Positions 4,916-5,709 of a stretch of 5,709 bases of DNA are shown piece after piece; positions within the stretch are counted from its first letter, which is position 1, and every line of letters begins with the position of its first letter. Origin of the DNA: Patescibacteria group bacterium (GTDB lineage: Bacteria > Patescibacteriota > Minisyncoccia > Sungbacterales > GWA2-42-14); assembly GCA_018971745.1 (NCBI GenBank), contig JAGXAD010000052.1, positions 1 to 5,709 on the forward strand, given 5' to 3'. Both the position numbers and the translations under genes were made by a program. The notes under the pieces were generated by a model. It was given only the letters and a program-made list of their open reading frames with translations. It had not been told where the DNA came from and searched no databases.

Positions 4916-4999
4916 TTTCCTCCGCCTCTTTTATTGTCAACGACCACAAACCTTGCAAAAACCGTAGCACGCAAAACCGGCACAAACAAGATTGACGCC

Positions 5000-5033
5000 A
5001 AAAACAAAATACCGTCTCGGAAATCGGGACGGT
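5000..5033 (-). terminator. Terminator-like hairpin downstream of rplK
   Basis: ACCGTC (5011-5016) and GACGGT (5028-5033) form the outer stem and CG/CG (5018-5019, 5025-5026) the inner. On the minus strand it is followed by ATTTTGTTTTT, and on the plus strand by TTTTAATTATT. It probably ends rplK transcripts before the dCMP deaminase gene. The 5017/5027 position pairs (U-G) only in plus-strand RNA and is A-C on the minus strand, so use in both directions is possible. Confidence 0.72.
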
Positions 5034-5054
5034 TTTAATTATTCCACTTAGTGA

Positions 5055-5179
5055 GGTAATGCTGTTTCGAGACAATGGGAGGACAAAATTGCTTGATTTG
5101 CGCGAAGCGCAAAATTTTGTCCGACCCTTAGTGAGCTCGCCGCTGGAGCGAACGAAACGGGTCAAGAAACAGCGTTACC
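5055..5179. repeat. Branched inverted-repeat element straddling the rplK stop codon
   Basis: The outer arms 5055-5068 (GGTAATGCTGTTTC) and 5166-5179 (GAAACAGCGTTACC) pair over 14 positions with one G-U. Inside are two side-by-side branches. The first is GGACAAAATT (5081-5090) with AATTTTGTCC (5113-5122), closed by the hairpin TTGCGC-GAA-GCGCAA (5098-5112). The second is GACCC (5123-5127) with GGGTC (5159-5163), enclosing a small GCTC/GAGC hairpin. The rplK TAA (5177-5175) lies in the outer arm. The nonamer CTTAGTGAG occurs at 5047-5055 and 5127-5135. It is either a structured 3' UTR/RNA or a MITE-like intergenic repeat. Confidence 0.65.
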
Positions 5180-5597
5180 GAACGTCAATCCCCATTGAAC
5201 GCGCGGTTCCCGCAACGATTTTTTCCGCAGCTTCAACGGAATCCGCGTTCAAATCTGCCATTTTGCGCTCGGCGATTTTTTTGATGTCGGCACGGGTGAC
5301 GTTCCCGACTTTATTTTTGTTCGGCACGCCCGAGCCCTTTTCAACCCCGGCCGCTTTGCGGAGCAAATCGGACGCCGGAGGCGTTTTTAATTTGAAATCA
5401 AACGAGCGGTCAACATAAATCGTAATTTGCGCCGGCACCACTTCTCCCGCCATCGCTTGTGTTGCCTGATTGTACTTGCTTACGAAATCGCCGATGTTGA
5501 TGCCGTGCGGCCCGAGAGCCGTGCCAACCGGAGGCGCTGCCGTTGCTTTGCCCGCCGGCAGCTGAATCGTTAAAATTGTTTTTATTTCCTTCGCCAT
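5175..5597 (-). CDS. rplK: 50S ribosomal protein L11
   Basis: L11 binds the GTPase-associated region of 23S rRNA at the base of the ribosomal stalk and takes part in factor-dependent GTP hydrolysis. The 140-residue protein is full length for the family. The N-terminal domain (about 1-70) contains [20 protein letters not shown] (13-32) and [11 protein letters not shown] (33-43), with the proline-rich linker region conserved. TPPAS (72-76) opens the C-terminal RNA-binding domain, which continues with LLRKAAG and the GNVT...IKKIAERK helix region, ending SMGIDVR. One family position usually Pro (GPALG) is Thr (GTALG). ATG 5597 has no Shine-Dalgarno: the nearest G-rich stretch is GGG 18 nt upstream. 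rplA, the normal downstream partner, is absent: a structured element, a terminator and the dCMP deaminase gene follow instead. Confidence 0.98.
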   Translation of the reverse strand: MAKEIKTILTIQLPAGKATAAPPVGTALGPHGINIGDFVSKYNQATQAMAGEVVPAQITIYVDRSFDFKLKTPPASDLLRKAAGVEKGSGVPNKNKVGNVTRADIKKIAERKMADLNADSVEAAEKIVAGTARSMGIDVR

Positions 5598-5709
5598 GAT
5601 TAGTTTAATTAGTTACCCAGTTTAATTAGTTACTCGAGTTAATCAGTTTAGTAGATTTAGAATAAAATTACTATGTTTTATCAGAATATTGTTGAATAAA
5701 TTTGATATA
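5598..5709 (-). promoter_or_regulatory. AT-rich leader of rplK with tandem repeats
   Basis: TAACTAATTAAACT occurs twice on the minus strand (5632-5619 and 5615-5602) with a GGG spacer, period 17 nt, ending 4 nt before the rplK ATG. A related, partly degenerate stretch (TAAACTGATTAACT) lies just upstream. No ribosome binding site is present. The remaining sequence up to the window edge is very AT-rich. The best promoter guess, TTCAAC with TAGTAA 17 nt on, is weak. The end of the upstream gene is not in the window. Confidence 0.5.

Noticed and set aside
4936..4968. Possible promoter TTGCAA plus GACAAT or AATAAA for the dCMP deaminase gene
   Set aside because: Spacing (14 nt) or -10 match is poor in each variant, so the promoter of the deaminase-kinase pair remains unidentified.
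5047..5135. CTTAGTGAG copies as target-site duplication of an inserted element
   Set aside because: The second copy is inside the inverted-repeat element rather than at its outer end, so it does not flank it.

Overview
The window looks like a chromosomal fragment of a bacterium with small, simple genes, most probably a member of the Candidate Phyla Radiation (Patescibacteria, Parcubacteria-like). This is inferred from the protein types: a short MPYI...YED..I..NGDV protein, a variant P-loop protein that may continue into a second domain, an ArcUPF/dNMP-kinase-like protein, and an enlarged thymidylate kinase. No rRNA gene or other decisive marker is present. All seven genes lie on the minus strand, so in transcription order the window reads from high to low coordinates.

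Layout in transcription order: (1) 5709-5598 is an AT-rich leader with a 17-nt-period tandem repeat in front of rplK. (2) 5597-5175 is rplK (ribosomal protein L11), complete. It is not followed by rplA but by a ~125-nt multi-branched inverted-repeat element (5055-5179) and an intrinsic-terminator-like hairpin (5000-5033). (3) 4915-4367 is a dCMP deaminase, overlapping by 4 nt (ATGA) with (4) 4370-3780, a P-loop (deoxy)nucleotide-kinase-like protein whose stop codon is inside its own terminator. (5) 3619-2684 is a cation diffusion facilitator (CDF) metal transporter with its own terminator. (6) 2499-1705 is an enlarged thymidylate kinase with a good sigma70-type promoter. (7) 1477-800 is a DUF6899-like protein with a long central insertion and a strong terminator. 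(8) 643-1 is a P-loop protein cut by the window edge; its last visible residues begin what may be a nucleoside 2-deoxyribosyltransferase-like domain.

How the genes fit together: dCMP deaminase makes dUMP, thymidylate kinase makes dTDP from dTMP, the coupled P-loop protein may be another nucleotide or CoA kinase, and the edge gene may combine a kinase-like domain with a base-exchange domain. This is a loose deoxynucleotide-salvage neighbourhood, but most units have separate terminators, so it is a cluster of short transcription units rather than one operon. The CDF exporter sits in the middle of it.

The least explained signals are non-coding. Two perfect palindromes (32 bp at 2591-2622 and 30 bp at 3729-3758) share the core ATGAGAAT/ATTCTCAT and sit just past a terminator and upstream of the tmk and CDF genes. 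An inverted repeat ATGCTGATG/CATCAGCAT brackets the tmk promoter. An 11-mer TATGATACATC is shared by the tmk promoter and the leader of the DUF6899-like gene. A branched structure straddles the rplK stop codon. I see no tRNA, rRNA, CRISPR array, insertion sequence or plus-strand gene. No gene-free stretch exceeds 300 bases.
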